Counted from the first letter of the stretch, positions 38,661-50,336 are shown. The stretch is DNA of 64,000 bases from Liriodendron chinense (GCA_003013855.2 ML058453.1:1302001-1366000), one strand, 5' to 3'. The notes: a model not told the origin generated them from the letters alone. A program made the numbers and translations.

Positions 38661-38970
38661 GAGATAGCTACTGAAGCCGTGAAGCCGTACCTGGCTAATC
38701 CGCGTCTATTCCGGCCTGACAGTAGGTGGGGCCCGTAAACGGTGGAAGCATTTAATGCGGCATCCGACCGTTCATTGCTGGGGCATTTAAGTCATTTTGG
38801 CCCAACTTGCAGGAGTTGGTTATGGCCTACCTTGGGACGTTAATGTGGAGGAATTTTATTGTACGGGCCCGGCATCTTTGCACAATGTATACGAGTTCTT
38901 AGTTCTGATAAGGGGAGCCTAGGGTTGTGTAATCCAAACCATTGGTCTGGTGAGCCCCCACCTTTGATGG

Positions 38971-39077
38971 TAGGGCTGCTAACGGGCGGGCCCTGGGTAA
39001 GTCTTGGGCTGGGCGTCATGCCGGCACTATTCAAAATTCTAATTTTCAGGCCCGAGCCCAGCCCATTGACACCCCTA
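38971..39077. mobile_element. Very short hAT-like MITE (107 bp)
   Basis: The ends TAGGGCTGCTAACGGGC and GCCCATTGACACCCCTA are inverted with few mismatches, and GGGCCC / GGGCCCGAGCCC-like words lie inside. No 8-bp duplication seen. TAGGGGTG-type ends are common among plant hAT MITEs. Confidence 0.55.
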
Positions 39078-39277
39078 AATTGGAGGATGACAATAAAACT
39101 TCCTGAATAGAAGATTAAGATGACCGATATTTATAATTTCTCCAGCTGAATCTGGACTGTCGATGTATTTCTCTCATTAATTGTCTTATATGTGGGCCAC
39201 AAATCGAAAGAATTCTCCGGTCAAGGAGATGTTGTTGCATGCTTCATATATAGTGTCACCCAACACAGTATATGGTG

Positions 39278-39785
39278 GATTGCAAACTAAGTAACTCAGT
39301 ATGCTACTCTGTGGAGCCCACCTTGATCTATGTATTTTATTCACTTTGCCCATCTATTTTATCATATAATTTTAGGTCTTGAGCCCAAAAATGAAGTATA
39401 TCAAAATTTCAAGTGGACCACACCAAAGGAAACAGAGTGAATTGAAAGTAAAAATTTTTTGACGGCACAAAAGGTTTTGATCAAGCTGATATTTGTGTTT
39501 TCCCTCCATCTTGTCTGTGTGATCTTATGAACAGGTTGTATGATAAATGAACATCACTGTGGGCCCTAGGAAGGTTTCAACGGTGGAAATCATTATTCCC
39601 CGTGTTTCTTGTGATGTGGTCCACTTGTGCTTTGGATATGCTTCAATTTTGGGCTCAACTCCTTAAATGAGCTGGAAAAATGGATGGATGGCATAGATAA
39701 ACTACATACATTCACGGTGGGCCCAACAGAGTTTACTCAGTACGAATAAAAGCATACTGAGTTACTCAGTAAGCAATTCGATTTC
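39278..39785. mobile_element. Family A foldback, complete copy
   Basis: The left end GGATTGCAAACTAAGTAACT and the right end GTTACTCAGTAAGCAATTCG pair. The inner arms carry GTGGAGCCCACC / GGTGGGCCC and an intact centre (GATCTTATGAACAGGTTGTA). Confidence 0.8.
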
Positions 39786-40205
39786 CTGGTCACCTCGTGT
39801 GAATGAAATTATTCGGCAAGTGCTGCGCGTGGGGCCCAGTGGGATGCGATTTACGGCATACAGGCTGCTCAGCAGGGTCGCCCTGGTCCCCCCATGAAAG
39901 TCAGAACCCTTGAAAATGAGGACCATCCGACCATGATAGTGTACCGCGTGAATTTGGTAGTTTTGGAGGACGGTCCTTGTTTTCATATAGTGTGGACCAC
40001 CTAATAATTTTACTGGTCTCTGAGGCATCCCATTAGCGGAGATCACGCAATGCAATGGTTGGAATGGTATGTACACAACACGGTGCGATCTACCATATAA
40101 AACAATGACAACCATTTACTATCCCCCAAATTCCGTGATGATTCTGGGCCGTCCAACCTGAGACAGTTTGGCGACGACTCGGTACTACCTCCACCGGGAC
40201 TTATC

Positions 40206-40680
40206 TAGACACGGACGGCCCTGTTAGGGGCTCTGTGAAGGCCATCATGATGTATGTGTTTAATCTAAGCCGTCTATCCATTTTTAAAGATCATTTTAGG
40301 GCAGTAGCCCAAAAATGAGGCAGATAGAAGGCTCTGGTGTACAATATCACCAAAACAGTAGGGATTGAATGCATACGGCTGAAAAACCTCTTGGGCCACA
40401 AAAGTTTTGGATATCTTTATGTTTTCCCTTCCTCCAGGTCCATGTGACCTTATGAACCGGTTGGATGCAAATAACATCATCAGGGCTAATAGGAAGGTTT
40501 CAACGATGAGGTCATTGTCACCACTGCTTCCTGTGGTGTGGTCCACTCAATACTTAGATCTGCCTTCTTTTTGGGCTCATACTCAAAAAATGATCTTTCA
40601 AAGTGGATGTACGGCTTGGATAAAACACATAGATCAGAGGGGGCCTTTGAGCCCCTGACAGGACTGTCTGTCTCTGGTCC
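40206..40680. mobile_element. Family A-type foldback with distinct ends
   Basis: GGACGGCCCTGTTAGGGGCT on the left pairs with AGCCCCTGACAGGACTGTCT on the right. The inner arms and centre (GACCTTATGAACCGGTTGGA) are family A. Confidence 0.75.
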
Positions 40681-40747
40681 TGATGAGGTTACTCAAAATG
40701 CGCCCGATGCCATGGGAGTGGATTAGGTATGCCCCAGCCTTACCCAA

Positions 40748-42966
40748 GGAAATCGGATTGCGTACACTCTCTTATCGGAAGGAGTAAACTCACTTGGTCC
40801 CATTGTAAATGTATGTGGTTTATCTACTCTATCCATTCATTTTTTCAGCTCATTTAAGTGGTTGAAACCAAAATTGATCATTTGTAAAGAGGACAACCTT
40901 CGGGTTAAATGGGTTCATGAGAAATATATTGGATCTAAAACTACATGGAATGCCCATTTGCTTCTCAATTCTTCCCGAGCCTGGGGTAATATCCTCAGAA
41001 TTCGTGACATTGCAAAGGCTCACACCAAGTTTTTGGTGGGAAATAGACAATCTATAAACTTCTAATTTGACCCCTAGTTGGGGGACTTAAGCCCTGTTGA
41101 TCGCTTGGGTTCCTCTGCCATCTATGATTTGGGTTTAGGAGCTAATTTTTTTATTAGTCTCCTAATTCATGATACTGATTGGCAGTTTCCCTATCCTAAT
41201 TCTTCTGCCTCAGCGAACCTCTTCCAGGAGATTAAATTACACCAGATTATCCAAATGTAAGATGAAATTGTTTGGACCCTATCCCTAAATGGTGTCCTCA
41301 ATTTTCCGGCTGCTAAGAGTGCCTGCAGACTTGCTAACCCAGCCCTTCCTTGAAGTGATCTTATTTGGTTTAGTGACCTCATCCCTAGGCACTCTATTAT
41401 GGCCTGGATGACTTTTCTTGGTAAGCTTAAAACAAAAGACTTGTTTTGCTCTTTTGGTATTATTAATAATATTGCTTGTGTCTTTTTTTACAATAGTGTT
41501 GAATTCATTAATCACTTATTTCTCTATTGTTGGTAACATTGGTTGGATTTGGAGAACTCTGTATTCCAAGTTTTTTTATTCCATTTATCCAACATCTTAC
41601 CATTGTTCAGGCAGTTGCTTATCTTGTGGATAATGCAACTGACCTGATTTCTTCTTTGCTTTGTAAGCTCTCTTTCTCAGCTCTTGTGTGGCATATTTGG
41701 AGAGAAAGGAACAACCGAATATTCAAAAACAAGTATTCTCCAAAAGAAGCCATATTTATGAATATCATCTGGGAGCAGGGAGCCAGAGTTTTATTTTTGT
41801 TTGGTCATTTTACTGTGGTAAAGGCCTCCAACACCATTTCTACTGCCTGGGACCTTCCTACTGCCTTTTCCATGGGGCGGCCTCTCACTCGCTTGCTTAT
41901 TCGACTGCTTAAACCTGCTCCTTCTTACACTCTAGCTTACACCAATATCTCGACTTCTAGGGCTGGGCTCATTTTTTGTAATCCTAATGCTATTCTTATT
42001 TGGAGAATTGTCTCTAAATATAATACGCAGGGTACGATTGACAGGTGCTTGCAAATTTTTTCTTTAGCTATACCCATTTTTTCCTCTGACCATTTTGCGG
42101 AGACTAGCATCTTTGTGGACAATCAACAAATTCTTTCAGCAATCAAAAACCCGATGTCCTCCTCTTGGGAGATGCGCCTATTCGCTTGGAGGCTTCATAT
42201 CTTCGCTTCTTCTCCCACTAGCCATGTTGGGATTATTTCTGACCGCCTGCGGACTATCCTTTCTAGGCCAGCGGTCATTCAGTTGCACTCTCCTTCTAGA
42301 TTCATTACTAAGATTGAGATAGTTGAGTTTATTTTATGCCTAGTTCGAGTCATAGGCCTCCCCTCTTGGTGGTCCTCTTCCTTTTTTCCTCTCCCATTTT
42401 TCTCTTCTTTTTTTAGTTTTTCTTTTCTCCCCTGCGCTCGGGATGTGGGTGCAGGTTTCCCTTATCATTTTCCTTTCTTTCTTTTCTGTCGAGGTCCACC
42501 CTGTCTGTTGTATCTTTTCAGGCTTTGCCCTGGGTAAGTAATAAGAGAGTGCTCGCTTGCTTTCCAAAAAATAAAAATAAAAATTGAGGTATATCCAAAA
42601 CTCAGGTGGACCATACCACATGAAACAATGGGTATAATGATTTCCTCTGTTGAAACCTTTCTAGGGCCCACAGTGATGTTTATTTGTCATCCAACCTGTT
42701 CACAAGATCATGCAGACATAGATCACCAAATATCAGCTTGATCCAAAACTTCTATAGTGCTTAAGAATTTTTCAACAGCACACGTTCAATTCACATTGTT
42801 TCCTGTGGTGTGGTCCACTTAAGTTTTTTATATACTTTCTTTTCTGTCTCAAGCCATAAAATTATCTGTTAAAATGGATGAACAGAGTGGATAAAATACA
42901 TTAAATCACAGGCAAAGTTTACTCAATATGATTAGCGTATTGAGTTACTAAGTACCAACCGACTTC
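40748..42966. mobile_element. Middle foldback (family A) split by a LINE
   Basis: The left end GGAAATCGGATTGCGTACAC pairs with the right end (TAAGTACCAACCGACTTC). Flanks CTTACCCAA (40739-40747) and CTCACCCAA (42967-42975) match at 8 of 9, a target duplication within the outer element. The left arm stops at 40877 and resumes at 42580. Confidence 0.8.
40878..42579 (+). mobile_element. 5'-truncated L1-type LINE (non-LTR retrotransposon)
   Basis: Broken frames give the C-terminal part of a plant LINE ORF2. They show an N-terminal stretch (LRVKWVHEKYIGSKTTWN, SRAWGNILRIRDIA, TKFLVGNRQS), then the zinc-binding zf-RVT region (DLIWFSDLIPRHSIMAWMTF, LGKLKTKDLFCSFGI, EFINHLFLYCW) and LVWHIWRERNNRIFKNK at about 41690-41740. 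Stops and frameshifts interrupt it; the longest open frame is 41527-42537 (336 codons, only partly real protein). It ends in an A-rich tail (42566-42583). AAAATTGA flanks it at 40870-40877 and 42580-42587, the duplication expected of target-primed reverse transcription. No reverse-transcriptase core remains. Confidence 0.9.
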
Positions 42967-43689
42967 CTCACCCAAGCCGATGAGGCCCTTACCGAGGGAC
43001 CCACTTTGATGTATGTATTTTATGTCCCTGCTGTCCGTCAGTTTTTCAGGATCATTTTAGCACGTTATCCCAAAATGAAGCAGATCCAATTCTCAAGTGA
43101 ACCATAACATAGGAAATAGTGGTGATTGAACACCTGCCATTAAAAACTTTCAACGGTCAATGTGACCTGGATTAAGAGAAAAAAAAATTATCAGCTTGAT
43201 CCAAAATTTGTGTGGTCCATTAATGGTCAATCACCATTGTTTCCTGTAGTATGGGTACCAACTTAGATTTGGATCTTCTTCCTTTTTTTTGCTCATGCCT
43301 GATCTGGCAAAATGGATGGACGATGTGGATATAGAATACATGGATCAAGGTGGGCCCCATGGTAAGGGCCTCACTGTCTTGGGTGAGGCAGGGCCGCACC
43401 AAAGAGCACCATTGCAGCAAGTTGTAAAATAAGTGTATGTGATGGTCCATCCATAAGGTGTGACCCTTCACCCACTCCATCCATGAGGTGCGACCTTCAA
43501 GTTTCATTCCTTATCCCAAAAACCAGGTCGATCCCAAACACGTGGGCCAAACCACAATGAACCGTTGGGATGGGGAGGCCCACCATTAAAACTTCCTGAT
43601 TGTGTATGTGAAGCACACCATGCCATATAAATGACACCTAATACATTCATAATATGCACTCCACCAGTATGAATGGACACCCCACTATT

Positions 43690-44526
43690 AGTCACACCAC
43701 TAGAACTGGACACAAACCAAGCCAGCTCGAAAGCTAGTTCATGTTTTGAGGCTTGGATTAGTCCCAATAGAGGTTCAAACCAAACCAAGCCCTAGAGTCA
43801 AGCTCATTTAAAAAACAAAAAAAAAAAACAAACCAAGCTCAAATAAGGGCAATAACGCCGGCTTGATTCAACTCGGATTGATCCGGCTTGATTTGCATCA
43901 TAAATTATATGCACACTATTTCATGTAGTGTGATCCACTTGAGCTTTGGATATGGTTCAATTTTAGAATCATGTCCTAAAATGATATGTAAAAACGGATG
44001 GACGACGTGGATAAAACATAATACATATACATGAATGCACACTGTTTCTCATGGTTTGGTCCACTTGAGCTTTGTATGATTCAATTTTGGATCATGCCCT
44101 AAAATGATATGTAAAAATGGATAGATGGCGTGCATGATGGTGGGCCTACAAAGTTTACTTAGTACACTAAGGCAGGATTCGAATTGACTGGTGACCTCAA
44201 CACCGGCCACTTAGATAGAGTCAAAGCTCTATGAGCCCCACCATGATACATTGTTTTATCCAGCAGTCTATAAAACTTCAAATTTCCAATTTAAATAAGA
44301 CAAAAAGATCCAAACCATTGATAGACCACAACATAGGATCCAAACTTTTTGGATCAGCTTGAATATTTGGACTAAACCAAGCTTTGAACCAAAAACCAAG
44401 CTCAAGCTCGCATAATCTAGACCACCACAAGCTCAAACAGTAGAGGTAGGCTTGAAGCAGGGAGGGTTACATGAACAAGCCAAACCAAACTTGGGTCAAA
44501 CTCGGTTTGGCCCAGCTTTTGTACAG
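43690..44526. mobile_element. Element with GAGCTT/AAGCTC-rich ends, hAT-like
   Basis: CTAGAACTGGACACAAACCA on the left mirrors TTTTGTACAGCTCTAC at the right end. CCAAGCTC / GAGCTTGG words fill the flanks. Two partial family A right arms lie inside (about 43915-44130). Same general type as 12377-13860. No exact target duplication. Confidence 0.45.
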
Positions 44527-44694
44527 CTCTACCTGCTATTTGGATTTGTTTAATTTTTAGGCTAATGCCTAAAATGATCTAGCAAATCAAATGGGCGGTA
44601 GAACACATAAATCAAGGTGGACCTCACAGTAAAAGCCACACTGCCGTGGGTGGGTGAGGCGGGGGCCACACCAAATCCGCTCCCCGGCCAATGG
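44527..44694. mobile_element. Family E foldback, right arm only
   Basis: Arm words ATTTGGATTTGTTTAATTTT and AATGATCTAGCAAATCAAAT lead to the end CACACCAAATCCGCTCCCC. The left arm is not adjacent. Confidence 0.55.
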
Positions 44695-44730
44695 ACGATT
44701 GGCGCGAATCCCCGTCAAAACTCCAAATGG

Positions 44731-45241
44731 GGGCGCGGATTTCCTGCGAAAGCCTGGCTGGGAACCATGTTGGAGCTACAGTGATGTTTTTTGATGAATC
44801 CACCCCGTCCATCCGTTTTGGGAGCTCATTTTAGGACATGAGAACAAAAATGAACCAGATCCAAGACTCAAGTGGGCCGAAAACTTGAGGATTAAACGTC
44901 CACAGTTGAAATATTTGTGGAGCCATAGGAGTTACGAATCAGGATAATATTTGTGTTTCCAGTTCATCCCAGTAGTAGTGACGTTATGAACGGTATGGAT
45001 GTCATATAAACATCACTGTGGACCCAGGGAGGTCTCAACGGTAGTAATTTACCTACCCACATTTTCCTTTAGTGAGGCCCACTTGAGTCTTGGATCCGGT
45101 TCATTTTTGTTCTCACGTCCTAAAATGAGCTCCCAAAACGGATGAACGGGGTGGATTCATAAAAAAACATCACTGTGAGCCCCACCTTGGTCCCCATCGC
45201 AGGAGCTTCCTGCGCAAAGCTTTCGCAGGAAATCCGCGCCC
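44731..45241. mobile_element. MITE, family B (copy 2), intact ends and target duplication
   Basis: The ends GGGCGCGGATTTCCTGCGAA (44731) and TTCGCAGGAAATCCGCGCCC (to 45241) are perfect complements. TCCAAATGG is perfectly duplicated at 44722-44730 and 45242-45250. The length is 511 bp with inner arms related to family A (GATGAATCCACCCCGTCCAT / GATGAACGGGGTGGATTCAT). A GGG..CCC terminus with a 9-bp duplication is the classic Mutator-like signature. The best type copy in the window. Confidence 0.92.
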
Positions 45242-45539
45242 TCCAAATGGACAGTTCGGCAGTTTAGCATGATTAGCGTTGGGATTCCCGCCCACCATCA
45301 TGCATATTGTAGACCTTGGATGAACCGTGGGTGCAGGAGACTTTTTATAAAAGGAAAAAGTGGCCATTGGAATATTCCCGCCACTTTTTTTATTTTGTCT
45401 CCATCGGTCAGTGGCACCAACATTCTCTTGCAAGGGATAAGATTCAACGGTGGAGATTGGAAGAAAAAAAAAGGGTCTAAAAGGGTCCGGAATCCCATAC
45501 CAGAAGAGCGTGCAACAACGGAGCTATGCGTGACCACCG

Positions 45540-45910
45540 TGACGTGTGTATGACATCCACTCTTTCCGTCAGTTGCTAGAAAATGAGCCCAAAAACGCAG
45601 GCCCATCTAAAATTAGGTGGGCCCATCTAAAAGAGGGGAATATGACGTCCACTACTGAAATTTTCCTGGGCCTGCGTGTTGTTTTATATTCCATCTAATC
45701 AATTAAAGTGGGTGAGTTCCACCACGATGAAGAGGCATCGTAAAAATCAGCTTATAAATTGCTCAGGCGAGCTACAACGATTAAGTTTAGATGTTTGCAT
45801 TTTTCACATGGAGTGGCCCATTTGAGATTGGGATCAAGCTGATTTTTATTATGTACGGTGAAAATCTTGTGGCTAAATGGATGGACGGATTGGATATCAT
45901 ACAAACATCA
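45540..45910. mobile_element. Diverged foldback element
   Basis: The left side has GTGACGTGTGTATGACATCC and ATGAGCCCAAAAACGCAGG. The right side has GAGATTGGGATCAAGCTGAT and GGATGGACGGATTGGATATC. Arms only loosely paired; ends uncertain. Confidence 0.45.
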
Positions 45911-46249
45911 ATATTTTCCCCGTTCATTTCGTTTGTTGCACGCTTCTCCAGGTGCTGCGGAAGATTCCGGTCGAAAAAGAGGGGCGCGGCTTCGGTGGAT
46001 CCCCGGATCCAACGACGGTGGTGGATCGCTGACTGTGGAGCCGATCCATTCGTCTCATTCGTCGCAGCATGCAAATTGGGTTAAGCCTAGGGGGTTATAG
46101 TGGGCCAAGCCGGCCCAGACATTGCCTTGTCCAGCTCACTTTGGGCTCGATTTGTGCAAAGGCCAACATGCCATGTACTGGGCTTGGGTATTTCGAGTCT
46201 AATAATTTTATTTTATTTTATGATGACAGATTATCCCTATCCCGGGGCT

Positions 46250-46375
46250 GATTGATCCTTGCGGATGCACGCAATCACTTACAAACCATGTGCATTGGGT
46301 AAAACATGGGGGAGGGGAATCGAACTCGAGCTTGTAGGGAGTAAAGTCACAACACTAACCATTCGCCCAAAATTA
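46250..46375 (-). mobile_element. tRNA-derived SINE-like element, type S5
   Basis: The minus strand reads GGGCGAATGGTTAGTGTTGT (A-box-like) and CTCGAGTTCGATTCCCCTCC (B-box-like GTTCGATTCC), at Pol III promoter spacing. No anticodon arm or full cloverleaf is evident, so a functional tRNA gene is unlikely. Confidence 0.5.
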
Positions 46376-46929
46376 ATTCATGGGCCTGGTTTAGACAGGT
46401 AGTTGCCTAGTGGGCCGGCTGGCCTTGGACCTAGATACTTCAGCCCGGCGAACCTGTAATTGGAGTGGGGTATTTTTGGCTTGTAGTCCGAAAGCCCAAT
46501 AATTCAACTCGACTCAATGAGTAGTGGCTGGGTCAGGTCTGACTCAACTTGGTATGTGATAATTAAAATAATAATAACAGATATATAATGCATTGTGAGT
46601 ATTGAAAATTAACATGTACAATTACAAGTCTCAAGCAAGGCCATTTACATATCTACTTTAAGTGCCTCTCAGATAAAATAACTAGAAAGCCTTTCTTTTA
46701 ATTTGTTCCATTGGGTTTAGATCTCATGGACGACTTGCCATGTCTCTTGAACCATTGGGTTGAGATCTCATGGCTGACTGGCCATGTCTCTTGAATCATA
46801 TACAAGGTTATTGAGTTCTAGTTAGCATTGTCCCTCTGAGGTGGGTCACACGTGGCACCTATGTTTAGTTTCTCTCTCTCTTCTCTTTCTTTTCTTAAAT
46901 TTTTTTTTTTAATATCTTCTATTAAAATC
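46376..46929. other. Intergenic, nothing firmly recognised
   Basis: GGGCC-rich words at 46380-46560 suggest a hAT-type MITE scrap. CATTGGGTT(T/G)AGATCTCATGG is repeated at about 46711 and 46753. Confidence 0.35.
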
Positions 46930-47615
46930 ACTTTCAATTTTTACTTACTCATGTGGGATCCACCTAACATTCATGGTCAATTTTCTAGGGCCAAACGTTT
47001 GATGTGGGCTGTGCATAGTTTTGGGCTCACCTTCGCCCCGTCTTCAATGTGAGTCCATCATATGGAGCCAACATTTGTGGACCATTCACCTCGTGAGGTC
47101 CACAGCCGATGTGACCCATCCATCATGTGGGGCCCACCTTTTATGTAGACCCATCTATTATGTGGGGCCCAACTTCGAAGTGGGCTGTCCATGCAACGCC
47201 CATCTATGCCCATCTTAGATGTGGGTCATTTATCATTAGGGGTTGACCTTTGATTTGAACCGTCCATTATGTGGGGACCACCTTGATGTGTCATCCTCCA
47301 TGTGGCGCCCACTGGCCACTACCCATCACGTGGAGCCCACCTTTGATGTGGTCCGTTCATTGTGTGGGCCCCACCTTCCACTTGGGTTGTCCATCATGCA
47401 CGGCCTGCCTTAGATGTGGGTTATTCATCATTAGAGACCAACCTTTGAAGTAGACCATCCATTATGTGGGGTCCACCAGAAATGTTAAATAATCCTTCTT
47501 GTGAGGCCCACCTTTAATGTCCATTATGTAGAGCCCGCCTTTAATGTTCACTCCATCATATCAAGCCCACTTTTGATGTGAACCATTCATTGTATGGGCG
47601 GTCATCCATCCTGTC
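46930..47615. repeat. Degenerate minisatellite built on a GGGGCCCACCTTTGATGTGG core
   Basis: Around 15-17 imperfect repeats of roughly 35-40 bp alternate CCATCCATTATGTGGGG with CCCACCTTTGATGTGG-like words, all in the same orientation. The core words resemble foldback-arm ends but are in tandem, with no inverted partner. It ends at an (AG)n tract (47623-47640). Confidence 0.8.
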
Positions 47616-47640
47616 ACGTGGAGAGAGAGAGAGAGAGAGA

Positions 47641-49026
47641 CAGATTTTTTTTTATTTTTTTTTTCTCTCCAAGTTATGGACATAAGCAAGTGTGAGTTAA
47701 TAAGCGACTTCTAAAAAAGTACTTAGCAAACCAACTTTTATTGAATGAGTAAAAGCTTATTTAATGTTATTAGCAAAAGAAAAGCTCCTTATGAGAGTGT
47801 TTCAAAGAGGCCCTTAATGCATGGACTCTCTTCCTTAGGAAGGGTGTGGAGACAATGCAGAGTGGGGGAGTTCATTGGTGGATAGGATTTCTCCACCACT
47901 AGTTGAAATGTATGCTAGAATCTTTTACCACAACAACTAGTTGGGCCTAACCATTTATATTTGTTTTATCTCACTTATTTCTTGTAGGACAGCCCAGAGT
48001 TAGTCCCAAGGCTTTTTTTCATATGATTAAGGCCAGGGCCAACAAAATCCTGGCCCAATTGGCTTGGGCTGTGGCTGGGCAGACCCAATAACTAAATGAG
48101 TTGGGCTTGACCTATATCCATAAATGATCGACTTATATGACTTTTGGTATGGGTACCAGGCCTATTGAGATGGCCGCATGCAGTCCAACATGTCCAGTCC
48201 AAGACCTAGCGTGGCTCCAGCCACTAATCATGCCTTCGGTGGGTTTGAATCCAACAAGTTTTGGCCCTGGCTATAGTGACCGCATGTAATAAAGAATGCG
48301 TCAACGGTATGGAAATGCTATTTACAGCCGTTCAACAATCACTCCACATGTTGAGGTACACTTTTGAACTGTCCCTTGAATTATTCGTTTCGCTGCCCTT
48401 CTCTAACTTTACATCATTTCCTCCCCCATTCAATCAAGAGGCCCACCTGATGAACAACGCGAGGTACACTAATATATGCAGTGAGCGGCTGCAGATGCTG
48501 TTTCCTCTTTTAGGCCTGGCCTGGCATACCTCGTAACCGATTCTAGACCCATATTGGTTCTTGTCGGGCTGAATCTAGATCCAAATCCTATGCTCCCGTT
48601 AGTAATCGGATCGGATCCTGTTAACCCGGATCCTCCGCACCCATAACCCGACATTCCAGTTGGATCCTAAATTAGAGGCTCAAGAATCGATCAATACAAA
48701 CCAGCTATCACATCAATCCATATTTGTGTACTTAAGCTTTCACTTGCACACTCCTGATTGGACGGTTACGATCTTCTAATCATAACTGATTGGTCAAGAT
48801 CAGTTTTTCGTATATAAGATACCCAGTTGCTTGATCTCCAATCGATGGCCCACTGTGGAAAAGGGCCACTGTACGGCTGAAATGAAAACATTCATCCAAA
48901 GAAAACCTCTAATAAATTCTATTATTACCACGACTCAAGCCTCATAACAAAATCAGCTTATTACATTGCAGAATACAGTACCAAACGTGCGGATGTAGCA
49001 CTAGCTTCTAAAGTGAACTAAGGAAA
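47641..49026. other. Intergenic, 3' side of the sHSP gene
   Basis: Mostly unassigned. At 48520-48660 GGATC-rich words (GATCGGATCC, CCCGGATCC) look like a hAT-type MITE scrap. I see no canonical minus-strand AATAAA close to the sHSP stop. Confidence 0.4.
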
Positions 49027-50336
49027 TTACGCTTCTGCCCTCGTTGCCTTGAGATCCTGACCCTTGGATTCCTCCATGATGTTTACCACCTTAGGCTGCC
49101 TTTTCTTCTCATCGGCCACCTTCTGGACGGTTATCCTTAGCACACCATCCTCCAGGCGGGCCTTGATCGAGTCCAAGTCAGCATTGCCTGGGAGCCTGAA
49201 CTGCCTCCAGAACCTTCCAGAAGTTCTCTCGGCTCTGTGCCATTTCTCGCCTTCTAATTCCTCCTCGCCCTTCCTCTCTCCACTTATCCTCAGCACCCTG
49301 TTCTCCTCTACCTCTATTTTTATGTCTTCCTTCTTTAACCCTGCCAATTCCATAATATTACCAATACACGTCATCAGCCACCCGTTCCACATGCAAGACT
49401 ACCACCGACTGTGGGGCCCACCGTGATGTATGTTCGTTAGTTACATCCACGCCGTCCAACCGTTTTGATAGCTCATTTTAGGGCATGATCCCCCAAAAAA
49501 GAAGAAGATCCAAATGTCGGTTAGACCATAAAACAGGAAACAGTGGTAACTGACGATTAAAAGTTACTGTGGGCCACAAAAGTTTTGTATCAAGTTGATA
49601 TTTTTGTGAGCCCTATTTCCTGGTCTTTGTGACCTTATCAAAAGGTTGGATGACCAATAGACATTTCGGTGGCCTCCAAGAAGTTTCTAATGGTGGGGAT
49701 TCAATCACCACTGTTTACTGTGGTGTGGTCCACATAAGATAAAATCTACTTCATTTTTTGAGATGATTCCTTAAATTGAGCTGTCAAAACGGTTGGACGG
49801 CGTGGATGAAAGAACATACATCAAGGTGGGCCCCACAGTCAGGGATCCGGCGCGGGTCCTCAAAACTCACAAAGATGAAACTGGGTTCGGTTAATCGGGT
49901 CCAGGTATCTTCAATGTGGCTCATTTGGTTAACGGCCACAGTCTGTTGCACGTGGCCCACCTGATCGGTTGGGAACGAATGGATCCGCTCCACCCATCGG
50001 ATGAGCGGTCAGAATTGCACGCACGGATGTGGCCCGCCAAATGCTGACACCAATTCTAAAAATACCCAGAAAATGAAAGAAAGAGTAAGAGGACAGTAAC
50101 AAACCTGGTACGTCGAGAGATATCACGTGAGCGTTAGAAGTCTCCTTCCAGTCGGCATGTGCGAGAGCCAAGGTCTCGATCCCCTTGGGAATTGTGAGAG
50201 GCGTCTGCTCTAAGATCCTGAAAGGATCTTCGTTTGGCAGCATCATGTCCCACAGGCTCCTTGCGTAAGGCATCAGGCCCTTTGCTGGCAGGGCCATCCC
50301 TAAGATTACCAACCCCAAAAGCAGAGAAGCCCTCAT
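49027..50336 (-). CDS. Small heat-shock protein (HSP20) with signal peptide, two exons
   Basis: The gene encodes an ATP-independent holdase chaperone of 181 residues. Exon 1 is 50105-50336 and exon 2 is 49027-49340. The 764-bp intron has GT (50104-50103) and AG (49342-49341) borders and splits a Gly codon, restoring DVPGLKKEDIKIEV. Residues 1-20 (MRASLLLGLVILGMALPAKG) form a hydrophobic signal peptide, so entry to the secretory pathway is likely. The alpha-crystallin domain covers about 62-160: HVISLDVPG, LRISGERK, RFWRQFRLP and the GVLRITV motif. VVNI near the C-terminus may serve as the V/I-x-I oligomerisation motif. The start, DPFRILEQTPLTIP, resembles ER-type sHSPs. No KDEL-like tail is seen (ends ATRAEA), so ER retention is unproven. 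An intron at this place is unusual for sHSPs as I recall them. It should be checked with transcripts. Confidence 0.92.
49341..50104 (-). other. Intron of the sHSP gene
   Basis: Phase-1 intron. Donor GTTTGT and acceptor TTGGCAG on the gene strand. More than half of its length is the foldback element at 49407-49840. Without the element the intron would be about 330 bp. Confidence 0.85.
49407..49840. mobile_element. Family A foldback inside the sHSP intron
   Basis: The ends GACTGTGGGGCCCACC (49407) and GGTGGGCCCCACAGTC (to 49840) are perfect complements and continue as GTGATGTATG / CATACATCA. Centre TGACCTTATCAAAAGGTTGG. A pre-mRNA would fold into a hairpin of over 400 nt here. No clear target duplication found. 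Confidence 0.9.

Larger units (their letters stand above)
40714..43410. mobile_element. Outer foldback (family E) of a three-level nest
   Basis: The left end is GGGAGTGGATTAGGTATGCC, then CCAGCCTTACCCAA, where it is interrupted. It resumes at 42967 (CTCACCCAAGCCGATGAGG) and proceeds through GGGACCCACTTTGATGTATG to a right arm with AAGGGCCTCACTGTCTTGGG. The family E end also occurs at 44650-44694 (CCACACCAAATCCGCTCCCC). Confidence 0.7.

Noticed and set aside
41527..42537. 336-codon frame as a host gene
   Set aside because: Only LVWHIWRERNNRIFKNK and neighbours are protein-like, and they belong to the LINE. The C-terminal Phe/Ser-rich part is read-through of LINE 3' sequence. The LINE is bounded by an A tail and a target duplication.
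46250..46375. Functional tRNA gene
   Set aside because: A- and B-box-like words exist, but no cloverleaf with anticodon and acceptor stem could be drawn, so a SINE is more likely.
47000..47600. CRISPR-like array
   Set aside because: The repeats are degenerate with no constant repeat or unique spacers of fixed size, and the genome is plant nuclear.
49784..49993. Open frame within the sHSP intron
   Set aside because: It covers the foldback arm and intron; no domain.
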